This document shows positions 9,926-17,403 of a stretch of DNA of 64,000 nt, piece by piece. The stretch is taken from contig NZ_CP095046.1 in NCBI RefSeq assembly GCF_022919215.1, positions 1,044,501 through 1,108,500 of the forward strand, in the 5' to 3' direction. The translations under genes were made by a program, and so were the position numbers. Numbering within the stretch: position 1 is the stretch's first letter; every line of letters starts with the position of its first letter. Below the pieces are notes generated by a model that was not told where the DNA came from, made no database searches, and was given only the letters and a program-made list of their open reading frames with translations. The DNA is from Hymenobacter cellulosilyticus. GTDB lineage: Bacteria; Bacteroidota; Bacteroidia; Cytophagales; Hymenobacteraceae.

Positions 9926-11555
9926 CCTGCTTGTTCTGCTTTCCGCCAGTGCCATTGTGAGTGGATGTGCGGCCGTAAGCTCGCCGCAGGGCGGCCCCCG
10001 CGACGTGACGCCCCCCAAGCTTACCGGCACTTCCCCGGCCAACGGCTCCGTCAACGTGCGCCAGCAAGTCGTCCGCTTGGAGTTCTCCGAGTCGATTCAG
10101 TTGAAGGACCTGGCCAAGAACCTGATTGTGGCACCGGTGCTGGGCGACGACAACAAGTACCGGGTGCGGGAAGAGCGCAGCGCCATTGCCCTGGAGTTCG
10201 AAAAGCCTTTGCAGGCCAATACCACGTACACCTTCAACTTTGGGGCGTCTGTTACTGATATCACCGAAAACCTGCCGGCCCAGGACGTGCAGGTCACGTT
10301 CAGCACCGGCGCCCGCCTCGACTCAGGCTCGGTGCGGGGCAATGTAATTCAACTCTTGAGCGGAGCCGCCGCCGCCGAAGTACCCGTGATGCTGTATCCC
10401 GAAACGGATACCATGACCATCCGGCGCGGCAAGCCTTACTACATGACGCGCACCGACAAGTCGGGTGCCTTTGCCCTCAACAGTCTCAAGACCGGCCGCT
10501 ACCGCCTCTTTGCCTTAGACGACAAAAACAACACGGGACGCTACGAGGAAGGGGAGCAGATAGCCTACCTACCCGAGCCCATTACGGTGCGCCCCGGCCT
10601 CGATTCGCTGCGGCTGGTGCTGGTGCGCCCTGATGCGCGCCGGCCTATCATTTCCAGCCAGCAAGGCACGCCTACTCAGTTCAAAATTTCCTTTAATGAA
10701 GGCCTGACCCAGGCTCGTCTGCTACCCCTGGGTGCAACTCCGGCGACTCCGGCGACTCCCGCGCCTGCCGCGCTAAACGAGGCTTTGCTGGTTAGTGAGC
10801 GGGGGCGGAGCGTCACGCTGTTCCGGACGGCCGCCATTGCCGAGGGGCGCTACCTGCTGGCTACCGCCGACAGCGTGGGCAATACCGGACAGGATACCAT
10901 CAACGTCAAGTTTCCCGGCACCATTACGGGTGCAGCCCGCCGGGCGCCCCAGTATGCCGTGGTCGGTGCTCCCCGCGACGTGTACCGGCAGGGGCAGGTC
11001 AAGTTTCAGTTTGCCGAGCCGCTAAGGCCTCTTACCAAGCAGCCCATCGGTACCCTGCTGGAAGACTCTACTTCCCGCAAGCCGATTCGGGTGCCCCAGG
11101 AAGCTACCCTCAGCCCCGACCGGACCCAGCTCACGGTTAACCTGAATACCAAGGCTAAGAAGACCATCAGCATTATCCTGGACTCGACGGCCGTCACGTC
11201 CATCACCGAGCAGCGCCTGGGTCTTAAACCCGTGCGTCTGCCCGTCACCGACCAGTCGCCGGTGGGCAGCGTGGCAGGCACCATCCAGACCAAATATGCG
11301 CGGTTTCAGCTCCAGTTGCTGGATGGCACCAACCAGATTGTAGCGCTTCTGGAGAGTCCCAAAAAGACCTTTCGCTTCGACAATCTGGCGCCCGGCCCCT
11401 ATCGTCTGCGTGTGCTTATTGATGCCGACAACGATGGCAACTGGCGCGGCGGCGACCCTAACTTCTTAGTTCCAGCCGAGCCCGTGTACTTAGCGCCCCA
11501 GCAGCTACAGGTGCGGGCCAACTGGGAAATGGAGGATATAAAACTGGTTTTCTAG
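9909..11555 (+). CDS. Ig-like domain lipoprotein (Big_5/SbsA-type N-terminal domain)
   Basis: ATG 9909 opens a lipoprotein signal peptide that ends in SAIVSGC, so Cys at residue 18 is the likely lipidation site. Residues 30-120 form a Big_5 (SbsA Ig-like) domain recognisable by PPKLTGTSPANGSVNV and VRLEFSESIQ, and further beta-rich repeats include a carboxypeptidase-regulatory-like segment around NSLKTGRYRLFALDDKNN. The total is 548 residues. Family members sit on the outer face of the cell envelope in Bacteroidota and have no assigned enzymatic function. A terminator stands 31 bases after the stop, closing the + strand block that starts with mnmG or the methyltransferase. Confidence 0.85.
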   Translation: MSVRANLLVLLSASAIVSGCAAVSSPQGGPRDVTPPKLTGTSPANGSVNVRQQVVRLEFSESIQLKDLAKNLIVAPVLGDDNKYRVREERSAIALEFEKPLQANTTYTFNFGASVTDITENLPAQDVQVTFSTGARLDSGSVRGNVIQLLSGAAAAEVPVMLYPETDTMTIRRGKPYYMTRTDKSGAFALNSLKTGRYRLFALDDKNNTGRYEEGEQIAYLPEPITVRPGLDSLRLVLVRPDARRPIISSQQGTPTQFKISFNEGLTQARLLPLGATPATPATPAPAALNEALLVSERGRSVTLFRTAAIAEGRYLLATADSVGNTGQDTINVKFPGTITGAARRAPQYAVVGAPRDVYRQGQVKFQFAEPLRPLTKQPIGTLLEDSTSRKPIRVPQEATLSPDRTQLTVNLNTKAKKTISIILDSTAVTSITEQRLGLKPVRLPVTDQSPVGSVAGTIQTKYARFQLQLLDGTNQIVALLESPKKTFRFDNLAPGPYRLRVLIDADNDGNWRGGDPNFLVPAEPVYLAPQQLQVRANWEMEDIKLVF

Positions 11556-11586
11556 TTTCCGGCCTCGTTTAGTCCGTTGATGACAG

Positions 11587-11617
11587 GCCCCGGCTGCAGC
11601 TGCAGTCGGGGCTTTTT
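11587..11617 (+). terminator. Rho-independent terminator after the Ig-like lipoprotein gene
   Basis: GCCCCGGCTGCAG pairs with CTGCAGTCGGGGC (one mismatch) and is followed by TTTTT. The last genes of the left + strand block end here, just before the DnaA-box region. Confidence 0.85.
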
Positions 11618-11792
11618 CGTGCCTGCTCCCGGCTAGTCTGGGCGGGGCTGTACGCCTTTAGCCGAGGCAAGAGAGAAGCCTGTGGTAGCCGGTTCAGACC
11701 TCAGACCGAGCCAATATGGCGTAAGGGGTGTGAAGGGCTGATGGCTAATGGGTTTCCCTATATAGGAAACCGCGGGAAGCTACCGATTTGAG

Positions 11793-12307
11793 CTATCCAC
11801 ATTGGGCGCTTTCAGAATCAGGCGACTACGTGCTTTCCACAATTTTTTCCACAGCTTCACGGAGCATTTTCCACTCGGCAGGGCAGAAGTGGGTTAATCT
11901 GTGGATAATACTGGGGATACCTGGGGATAACCCGTGGAGAAGTTGCGGAAAAGTTTTTTTGCCCGGGCACAGTCCAGCACAGAGGGCGCTTTCCACATTG
12001 CCGACGTGGATAACGGTGGATAACTATCCCCGGAAAATACCCTAATCCACACTGGGCAAAACCTGTGAATTGTGGATTCGTGGATAACGCTGTTGATTGT
12101 GAATAAATCTCATAACCCATTGATATCATAGAATTTACTATCCACACACCCTGTTGATAGACGGTGTATAAACCCAATCTTGTACACAAGTTATCAGCTC
12201 TGTGTATAACTATATTTTCTTATCCACTTATGAACACCCCCAACGAGTGGAGACAAAGAGAAATCTTTTAAAAAATTTAATTCAAAAGTTATTAACCCTG
12301 TGGATAA
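11793..12307. other. oriC: Candidate chromosomal replication origin (oriC): DnaA-box cluster plus AT-rich stretch
   Basis: This is gene-free DNA. Two perfect DnaA boxes TTATCCACA/TGTGGATAA occur at 11900-11908 and 12299-12307. Single-mismatch boxes begin at 11793, 11845, 11922, 12005, 12015, 12043, 12079, 12098, 12138, 12201 and 12220, in both orientations. Poorer ones occur at 11833, 11867 and 11989. A very AT-rich stretch at about 12260-12295 (AAATCTTTTAAAAAATTTAA) borders the right-hand perfect box and would suit an unwinding element. mnmG, recF, dciA and a parS site elsewhere in the window fit an origin-proximal region. The + strand genes on the left point toward this site, which is not the usual co-orientation. 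The rest of the gap to 12.6 kb shows nothing I can name. Confidence 0.8.
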
Positions 12308-12602
12308 GCTCGGCCCGCTTTCAAAAAATGAAAAGCTCTGTCCTGGCGTAGTCGGGCAAGCCAAGTCCAAGTACACGGGCCGTTCAGCCAAGTGAGAAGG
12401 AGGCTGGGGCCGGGAGGGTGAGCAAACCTATTGCTGGCCGGCTGGGCTGCCTAATACATTACACCAACCGGAACTTGGGGAGTACCACTCCCCTCCTGCC
12501 GACTTCGCCTCCGATTTTACCTTCATGAAGATGAGCTGGCGACTTAACGATGCACTGAGCCCGCTAAAAGGCTAGGTCAGGTCCGGGAAGTAATTGAGCT
12601 TG

Positions 12603-12655
12603 AGTGGATAACCTTCCGAAGTTGTGCACTTTTCCACAGCCTCAGGTGTGGAAAA
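12603..12655. other. Secondary DnaA-box-like cluster
   Basis: Three single-mismatch boxes lie within 53 bases: AGTGGATAA at 12603, TTTTCCACA at 12630 and TGTGGAAAA at 12647. They may be an extension of oriC or regulatory boxes upstream of the DUF4385 gene. Confidence 0.55.
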
Positions 12656-12722
12656 CCACGAAAGCTGGTCCCGAACGTGGCTTTGCCCGTATACAATGCT
12701 TCCACCCGCCCCGCTCCTGCTC

Positions 12723-13214
12723 ATGCCTTTCGATTACACGCTCGACTTCAAGACCACCGATTTTCGTCGGCATCCGGAGTTGTACCGCGTGGGCAAAGGC
12801 GAGCAGGGCGTATTGCTGGTGGAGCCCTATAAGTCGGAGATACTGCCGCACTGGCGCTTTCGTACCCCGGAGGTAGCGCAGGAGTCGTCGGAGCAGATTT
12901 ACCAGCTGTTTCTGGACTATCTAAAAGCCGAAGACTTTATAGGAGCCGACATGGCCCGCAAGTTCATTCAGATGGGCTTTACCCGGGCCCGGCGCTACGC
13001 TAACCACCGCGGCGGCAAGAAGTACGACGGACCCGTGCCCGACGATAAGAAGGGGCAGAGCGGAGCCCACGGCCGCGCCGAGCTGCCCCGCTCCCCCGAG
13101 GACCCCGAAAAGGCGGCCGCTGCGGCTATTTTCAAGGCCAAGTGGGACCAGGCCAAGGTTCACCCCGACTACGTGCGGCAGAAGGCCGAATTCGAGGCCC
13201 GCTACGGCAAGTGA
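12723..13214 (+). CDS. DUF4385 family protein
   Basis: The 163-residue protein has the DUF4385 pattern throughout: FDYTLDFKTTDFR near the start, HPELYRVGKGEQGVLLVEPY, KSEILPHWRFRTPEVA and FIGADMARKFIQMGFTRARR. The family is soluble and of unknown function. ATG 12723 aligns with the usual start of the family; an in-frame ATG at 12696 would add nine residues (MLPPAPLLL) and cannot be excluded. The gene lies immediately right of the oriC candidate, and the DnaA-like boxes at 12603-12655 stand in its upstream region, so it could be influenced by DnaA. It reads in the same direction as the next gene after 74 bases. Confidence 0.85.
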   Translation: MPFDYTLDFKTTDFRRHPELYRVGKGEQGVLLVEPYKSEILPHWRFRTPEVAQESSEQIYQLFLDYLKAEDFIGADMARKFIQMGFTRARRYANHRGGKKYDGPVPDDKKGQSGAHGRAELPRSPEDPEKAAAAAIFKAKWDQAKVHPDYVRQKAEFEARYGK

Positions 13215-13288
13215 AGCCCGAATACCTACCTTTAAATCCGAATTCCGAAACGCACCAGAATTCATCCAACCACCGAAACCAATTCGCT

Positions 13289-13774
13289 ATGCAGACCATC
13301 CAACCCCAACACAGCAGCACCGAGGAAAACGAAATCATCCTGGGCACCGGCATGGGCCCGCTTAAGTTCGGCGCCACCCAGGACGAGGTTCGGGCCCTGA
13401 TGGGCGAGCCGGAGGAAATTGAAGAGTCGGAGGACGACGACGAGTTTGAGCACCAGGCCTGGAATTACCTGGAGGAAGGCTACTCCCTGTACTTCGACCG
13501 GGAAGACGACTACCGCCTGAGCTGCATCGAAACCGACCACCCCGGCCTGCGCATTTTTGGCCAACCCATCCACGGTAAGTCCGTAGACGAAATTCAGGAG
13601 CTCATGCGCCAGAACGGCCTCGAGTCGACCGAAGTAGAGCGCATGGATACCGGCGAAACCCGCCTGTCCTACGAGAAGGAAATGATTGACCTTTACTTTG
13701 ATGAGGACCAGCTGCAGTTCGTCAATTTCGGCGTGTTTATCAGCGACGACTTAGAGGTGCAATGGCCCAGCTAG
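13289..13774 (+). CDS. Hypothetical acidic protein
   Basis: This is a 161-residue, strongly acidic, soluble protein with no signal peptide. A stretch near residues 23-45, GMGPLKFGATQDEVRALMGEP, resembles the G-x-T-x-x-EV-x-x-x-x-GEP pattern of BamE/SmpA-like folds, but no lipobox is present and the similarity may be only local. ATG 13289 was chosen over a longer frame running back into the DUF4385 gene. I do not recognise its function. A perfect DnaA box follows nine bases after its stop codon. Confidence 0.75.
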   Translation: MQTIQPQHSSTEENEIILGTGMGPLKFGATQDEVRALMGEPEEIEESEDDDEFEHQAWNYLEEGYSLYFDREDDYRLSCIETDHPGLRIFGQPIHGKSVDEIQELMRQNGLESTEVERMDTGETRLSYEKEMIDLYFDEDQLQFVNFGVFISDDLEVQWPS

Positions 13775-13782
13775 AGCCAGAG

Positions 13783-13856
13783 TTATCCACAAAATTCGGG
13801 CTTTTTAGTGTTGATAAGTTGATAAGTCGCTAATAACCCGTCGTTTTAGTGGATAA
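13783..13856. other. Isolated DnaA boxes downstream of the acidic protein gene
   Basis: A perfect TTATCCACA lies at 13783-13791 and AGTGGATAA (one mismatch) at 13848-13856, in opposite orientation. Between them are related GTTGATAAG sequences. They lie about 1.5 kb right of the main cluster. Confidence 0.6.
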
Positions 13857-13916
13857 ACGCAGGCCGTTTGGCTAATTCTAATAGCTGGCACGGTCCTTAC
13901 AAAAACTTCCGGCAAT

Positions 13917-13950
13917 AAAAAAGCCGACCCGCAATGGGTCGGCTTTTTTT
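13917..13950. terminator. Bidirectional terminator between the acidic protein gene and the phosphate transporter
   Basis: AAAAAAGCCGACCC pairs with GGGTCGGCTTTTTTT around GCAAT. T runs on both strands let it end both the + strand gene and the convergent - strand transporter gene. Confidence 0.9.
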
Positions 13951-13973
13951 GTGTATTCCGAGGAAACCTCGCT

Positions 13974-15373
13974 TTACAGGATGGCCCGGAACAAGAGGAA
14001 CAGGCCTCCCGAGAGGAACATCGTAACGGGCAGGGTGAGCACCCAGGCCAGAGCAATGTTGCGCACCATCTGCGGATTCAGGTTCTTGATGCCGCGGTTG
14101 GCCACCATCGAACCGGCAATAGCCGACGACAGTACGTGGGTGGTCGAAACCGGCAGGCCAAACTGGGTATTCACGCCAATCATGGCGGCTGCTACCAGCT
14201 CGGAGGAAGCACCCTGGGCGTAGGTCAGGTGCTCCTTGCCAATCCGCTCCCCGATGGTTTTCACGATGCGCTTCCAGCCGATCATGGTGCCGATACCCAA
14301 CGACAGGGCTACCATCAAGGACACTTCCCAGGGGCGTAGTCGGTAAAGGTGCGCATCTGGGCAATGCTCGAATCAAAGACTTTACGGTCGGCGGTGCTCA
14401 GCGGCACTTTCTCGCTCGACACGAGTTTCTTGGATTTGTTGTGGATCAGCAGGATGGCTTTGCGAATCTCGAAGCGGGTAGCCTGGGGCAGCTGCTTCAC
14501 GTCGGTTTTGCCGGCGAAGATCTGGTCGAGCGTGTTGGTCTGGGTCCGGATGTCGGTCAGCAACTGGCGGTCGGCCTGGCTCATGGTTCCGGCGTTGAGC
14601 TTGCCCATTACCAGCTCCACGTTGTTCAGCGACTCGCGCATGTCGAGCGGGTTGAGCTTCTGGTTGAGGGCAAAGTGCGTGGGTACGATTCCAATCAGGA
14701 TGAGCATGATCAGGCCCACACCTTTCTGTCCGTCGTTGGAACCGTGGAAGTAGCTTACCAGGGTGCAGGTCGCAATCAGGATCAGGCGAATCCAGATGGG
14801 TGGTGGCTTACGCTTGTGGGGCTCCCGGAAGATGGATTTGGTCCGCACGAAACGCTTCAGCAGGAACATCATGATGATGGTCAGCGAAAAGCCGAAGATC
14901 GGGCTGATCAGCAGGGAGGCACCGGTTTCCAGGGCCTTGCTCCAGTTTACGGCCGAGCTGTTAGAGTCGGGCAGCAGGGAGAAGGCAATGCCCACGCCCA
15001 GGATGGAGCCAATCAGGGCGTGCGAGGAGGACGAGGGCAGGCCGTAGTACCAGGTGCCCAGGTTCCAGATGATGGCCGCCACAATCAAGGCGCCCACCAT
15101 AGCAATGCTGTGGTACACGTTCTGATCGACGAGGCTTTCCACGGGCAGCAGGTACACAATGCCCATGGCCACCGCAATACCACCGGTAAGTACACCGATG
15201 AAGTTCCAGAAGCCCGACCACACTACCGCCACCCAGGGCCGCAGGGCGTTGGTGTAAATCACGGTAGCCACGGCGTTGGCCGTGTCGTGAAAGCCATTGA
15301 CAAATTCGAAGGCGCAAGCTGCTACCAGACAGGTGATTAGCAGCAGAAGCACATGAGGCTCTAAGCCAAACAT
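13974..15373 (-). CDS. PiT family inorganic phosphate transporter (one frameshift near 14332)
   Basis: The N-terminal frame (352 residues) contains FVNGFHDTANAVATVIY near residue 24 and HGSNDGQKGVGL near residue 210. It breaks after FTDYAP. The next frame resumes with VSLMVALSLGIGTMIGW and carries GLPVSTTHVLSSAIAGSM, the second PHO4 signature. One more G in the GGGG at 14331-14334 (+ strand) gives YAPWEVSLMVAL and a 466-residue protein with two PHO4 halves and about ten to twelve membrane helices. PiT proteins take up metal-phosphate driven by H+ or Na+ across the inner membrane. A long soluble loop between the halves (about residues 235-335) is normal for bacterial members of this subtype. 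The shift looks like an assembly error. Confidence 0.9.
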
Positions 15374-15410
15374 AAAAGGGGAATTAATGGGAAATCGGTT
15401 TTCATCGTTC

Positions 15411-15418
15411 CAAAGGTA
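15411..15418 (-). promoter_or_regulatory. -7 promoter element for the phosphate transporter gene
   Basis: On the - strand this reads TACCTTTG, an exact TAnnTTTG match, 37 bases before the ATG at 15373. Confidence 0.6.
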
Positions 15419-15620
15419 GAGGGACCTTTAGGCGGGGCAAGATTATGAAATTGTTACGCCAAAATGGTACAACGCCCGTTTGCTTGCGCTTAACGCAGGA
15501 ACCGATTCGGGGTTGGGCACCGGGGTAATCTGCTGAGGTAGAAGCCGGCAGAGAGGGCGAAGGGTAGAAAATACTGGCTTTTCCCAAGGTGCATTCTACC
15601 GCGGCTCCGGTGGTTTCTGC

Positions 15621-15628
15621 TACTTTTG
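15621..15628 (+). promoter_or_regulatory. -7 promoter element for glyS
   Basis: TACTTTTG matches TAnnTTTG exactly and lies 30 bases before the chosen ATG at 15659. Confidence 0.6.
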
Positions 15629-15658
15629 CCCACTTCTACTGTATCAGAGTACCTGAAT

Positions 15659-17182
15659 ATGAGCAACGCCCCGCAGAAAACGGCCGCCAATACCGCTGAA
15701 GGCACTTTGGCCGAAATCGTGTCGCACGCCAAGGAATACGGCTTCGTGTTCCCCTCCTCCGAAATCTACGACGGCCTGGCTGCCGTGTATGACTATGGCC
15801 CCAACGGCGTAGAGCTGAAGAACAACCTGAAGCAGCTGTGGTGGAAGGCCATGACCCAGCTCAACCAGAACGTGGTGGGCATCGATGCGGCCATCTTCAT
15901 GCACCCGACCACCTGGAAAGCCTCCGGCCACGTCGACGGCTTCTCGGACCCCATGATTGACAACCTCGACAGCAAGAAGCGCTACCGCGCCGACGTGCTG
16001 CTCGAAGAAAAAGCCGCCGAGTACGAGAAGAACGGCGAAATAGCCCGGGCCGAAACCCTGCTGGCCGAAATGGGCCGCCTGCTCACGGCCGAGGATCTGG
16101 CCGGCGTCAAGCAGCTCATCATCGACGAGAAAATCCTGTGCCCGATCAGCAAGACCGGCAACTGGACCGACGTGCGCCAGTTCAACCTGATGTTCTCGAC
16201 CCAGATGGGCGCCGTGGCCGAGGGCTCGAACGAAATCTACCTGCGTCCCGAAACGGCCCAGGGCATCTTCGTCAACTTCCTGAACGTGCAGAAGTCGGCC
16301 CGCCAGAAGGTGCCGTTTGGCATTGCCCAGATCGGCAAGGCCTTCCGCAACGAAATTGTGGCTCGGCAGTTCATCTTCCGCATGCGGGAGTTTGAGCAGA
16401 TGGAAATGCAATTCTTCGTGCGCCCTGGCACCGAGGAGGAGTGGTACCAGCACTGGAAAGCCGCCCGCCGCCGCTGGCACGAAGTAATGGGGCTGCCCGC
16501 CGACAAGCTCCGCTTCCACGACCACGAGAAGCTGGCCCACTACGCCAAGGCCGCCGTGGATATCGAGTACGAGTTTCCCTTCGGCTTCAAGGAAATCGAG
16601 GGCATACACTCCCGCTCCGACTTTGACTTGACCCAGCACCAGCAGTACAGCCGTAAAAAGCAGAACTACTTCGACAACGACGTAAACCCTGAGACTGGCA
16701 AGCCCTACGGCAACTACGTGCCTTACGTGGTGGAAACCTCGGTGGGCGCCGACCGGCTGTTTTTGGCTACGCTCTGCCAGGCCTACCAGGAAGAAACCAT
16801 TGTGGAAGGCGAAGGGGAGGAGCAGAAAACCAAAACCCGCAAGCTGCTGCGCCTGCACCCGGCCGTGGCCCCGGTGAAGGCCGCCATTTTCCCACTGGTG
16901 AAAAAGGACGGTCTGCCCGAGAAGGCCAACGAAATCTACAACAGCCTGCGCCACGACTTCCGCCTGGTGGTGGAGGAAAAGGACTCCATCGGCACGCGCT
17001 ACACCCGCCAGGACCTCATTGGCACGCCCTTCTGCATTGCCGTCGACCACCAGACCCTGGAGGACGAAACCGTAACCGTGCGTCACCGCGACTCCCGCGA
17101 GCAGACCCGCATGCCGATTTCGGAGCTGCGCGCCTACATCGGCGAGGCTGTAAGCTTGACGCGAATTTTCGAGAACCTCTAA
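15659..17182 (+). CDS. glyS: Glycine--tRNA ligase (single-chain, dimeric type)
   Basis: The 507-residue protein is a class II aminoacyl-tRNA synthetase of the eukaryote/archaeon-like alpha2 type, not the alpha2beta2 type of E. coli. Visible marks are YGFVFPSSEIYDGLAAVYDYGPNG near the start, the motif 2 region RPETAQGIFVNF and FGIAQIGKAFRNEI, the ASGHVDGFSDPM segment, and the C-terminal anticodon-binding domain beginning near HPAVAPVKAAIFPL. It charges tRNA-Gly with glycine in the cytosol. ATG 15659 was preferred to an in-frame upstream start that would overlap the promoter element. It is transcribed alone, divergent from the phosphate transporter and followed by a strong hairpin terminator. 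Confidence 0.95.
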   Translation: MSNAPQKTAANTAEGTLAEIVSHAKEYGFVFPSSEIYDGLAAVYDYGPNGVELKNNLKQLWWKAMTQLNQNVVGIDAAIFMHPTTWKASGHVDGFSDPMIDNLDSKKRYRADVLLEEKAAEYEKNGEIARAETLLAEMGRLLTAEDLAGVKQLIIDEKILCPISKTGNWTDVRQFNLMFSTQMGAVAEGSNEIYLRPETAQGIFVNFLNVQKSARQKVPFGIAQIGKAFRNEIVARQFIFRMREFEQMEMQFFVRPGTEEEWYQHWKAARRRWHEVMGLPADKLRFHDHEKLAHYAKAAVDIEYEFPFGFKEIEGIHSRSDFDLTQHQQYSRKKQNYFDNDVNPETGKPYGNYVPYVVETSVGADRLFLATLCQAYQEETIVEGEGEEQKTKTRKLLRLHPAVAPVKAAIFPLVKKDGLPEKANEIYNSLRHDFRLVVEEKDSIGTRYTRQDLIGTPFCIAVDHQTLEDETVTVRHRDSREQTRMPISELRAYIGEAVSLTRIFENL

Positions 17183-17212
17183 GACGTTCAGCAGCTGCCA
17201 AGCGCGAAAAGC

Positions 17213-17247
17213 CGGGGCCGTCATGCTGAGCATGGCGGCCCCGTTTT
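17213..17247 (+). terminator. Terminator after glyS
   Basis: CGGGGCCGTCATGCT and AGCATGGCGGCCCCG pair over 15 positions with one T-G wobble, followed by TTTT. It begins 31 bases after the stop codon. Confidence 0.8.
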
Positions 17248-17378
17248 CGTTTCCGGTCGGCTGAAGCGGGTCGGGCGTCGAGTGGGGGCGGGCCGCAGAG
17301 CCGGAACCCGTTAGGTTTACCGCTTGGCGGGTGCCGGCAGCCCGAGTTGTATCATCCTTCTACCAGCCAGTCATTGCG

Positions 17379-17386
17379 TACCTTTG
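17379..17386 (+). promoter_or_regulatory. -7 promoter element for the RND exporter gene
   Basis: TACCTTTG is an exact TAnnTTTG match 17 bases before the ATG at 17404, which implies a very short leader. Confidence 0.6.
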
Positions 17387-17403
17387 CTAAATTTTAGCGG
17401 CCT

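Noticed and set aside
11788-12189. Short open frames inside the DnaA-box region on both strands
   Set aside because: The composition follows TTATCCACA-rich DNA, not coding sequence, and no homologue type is recognisable.
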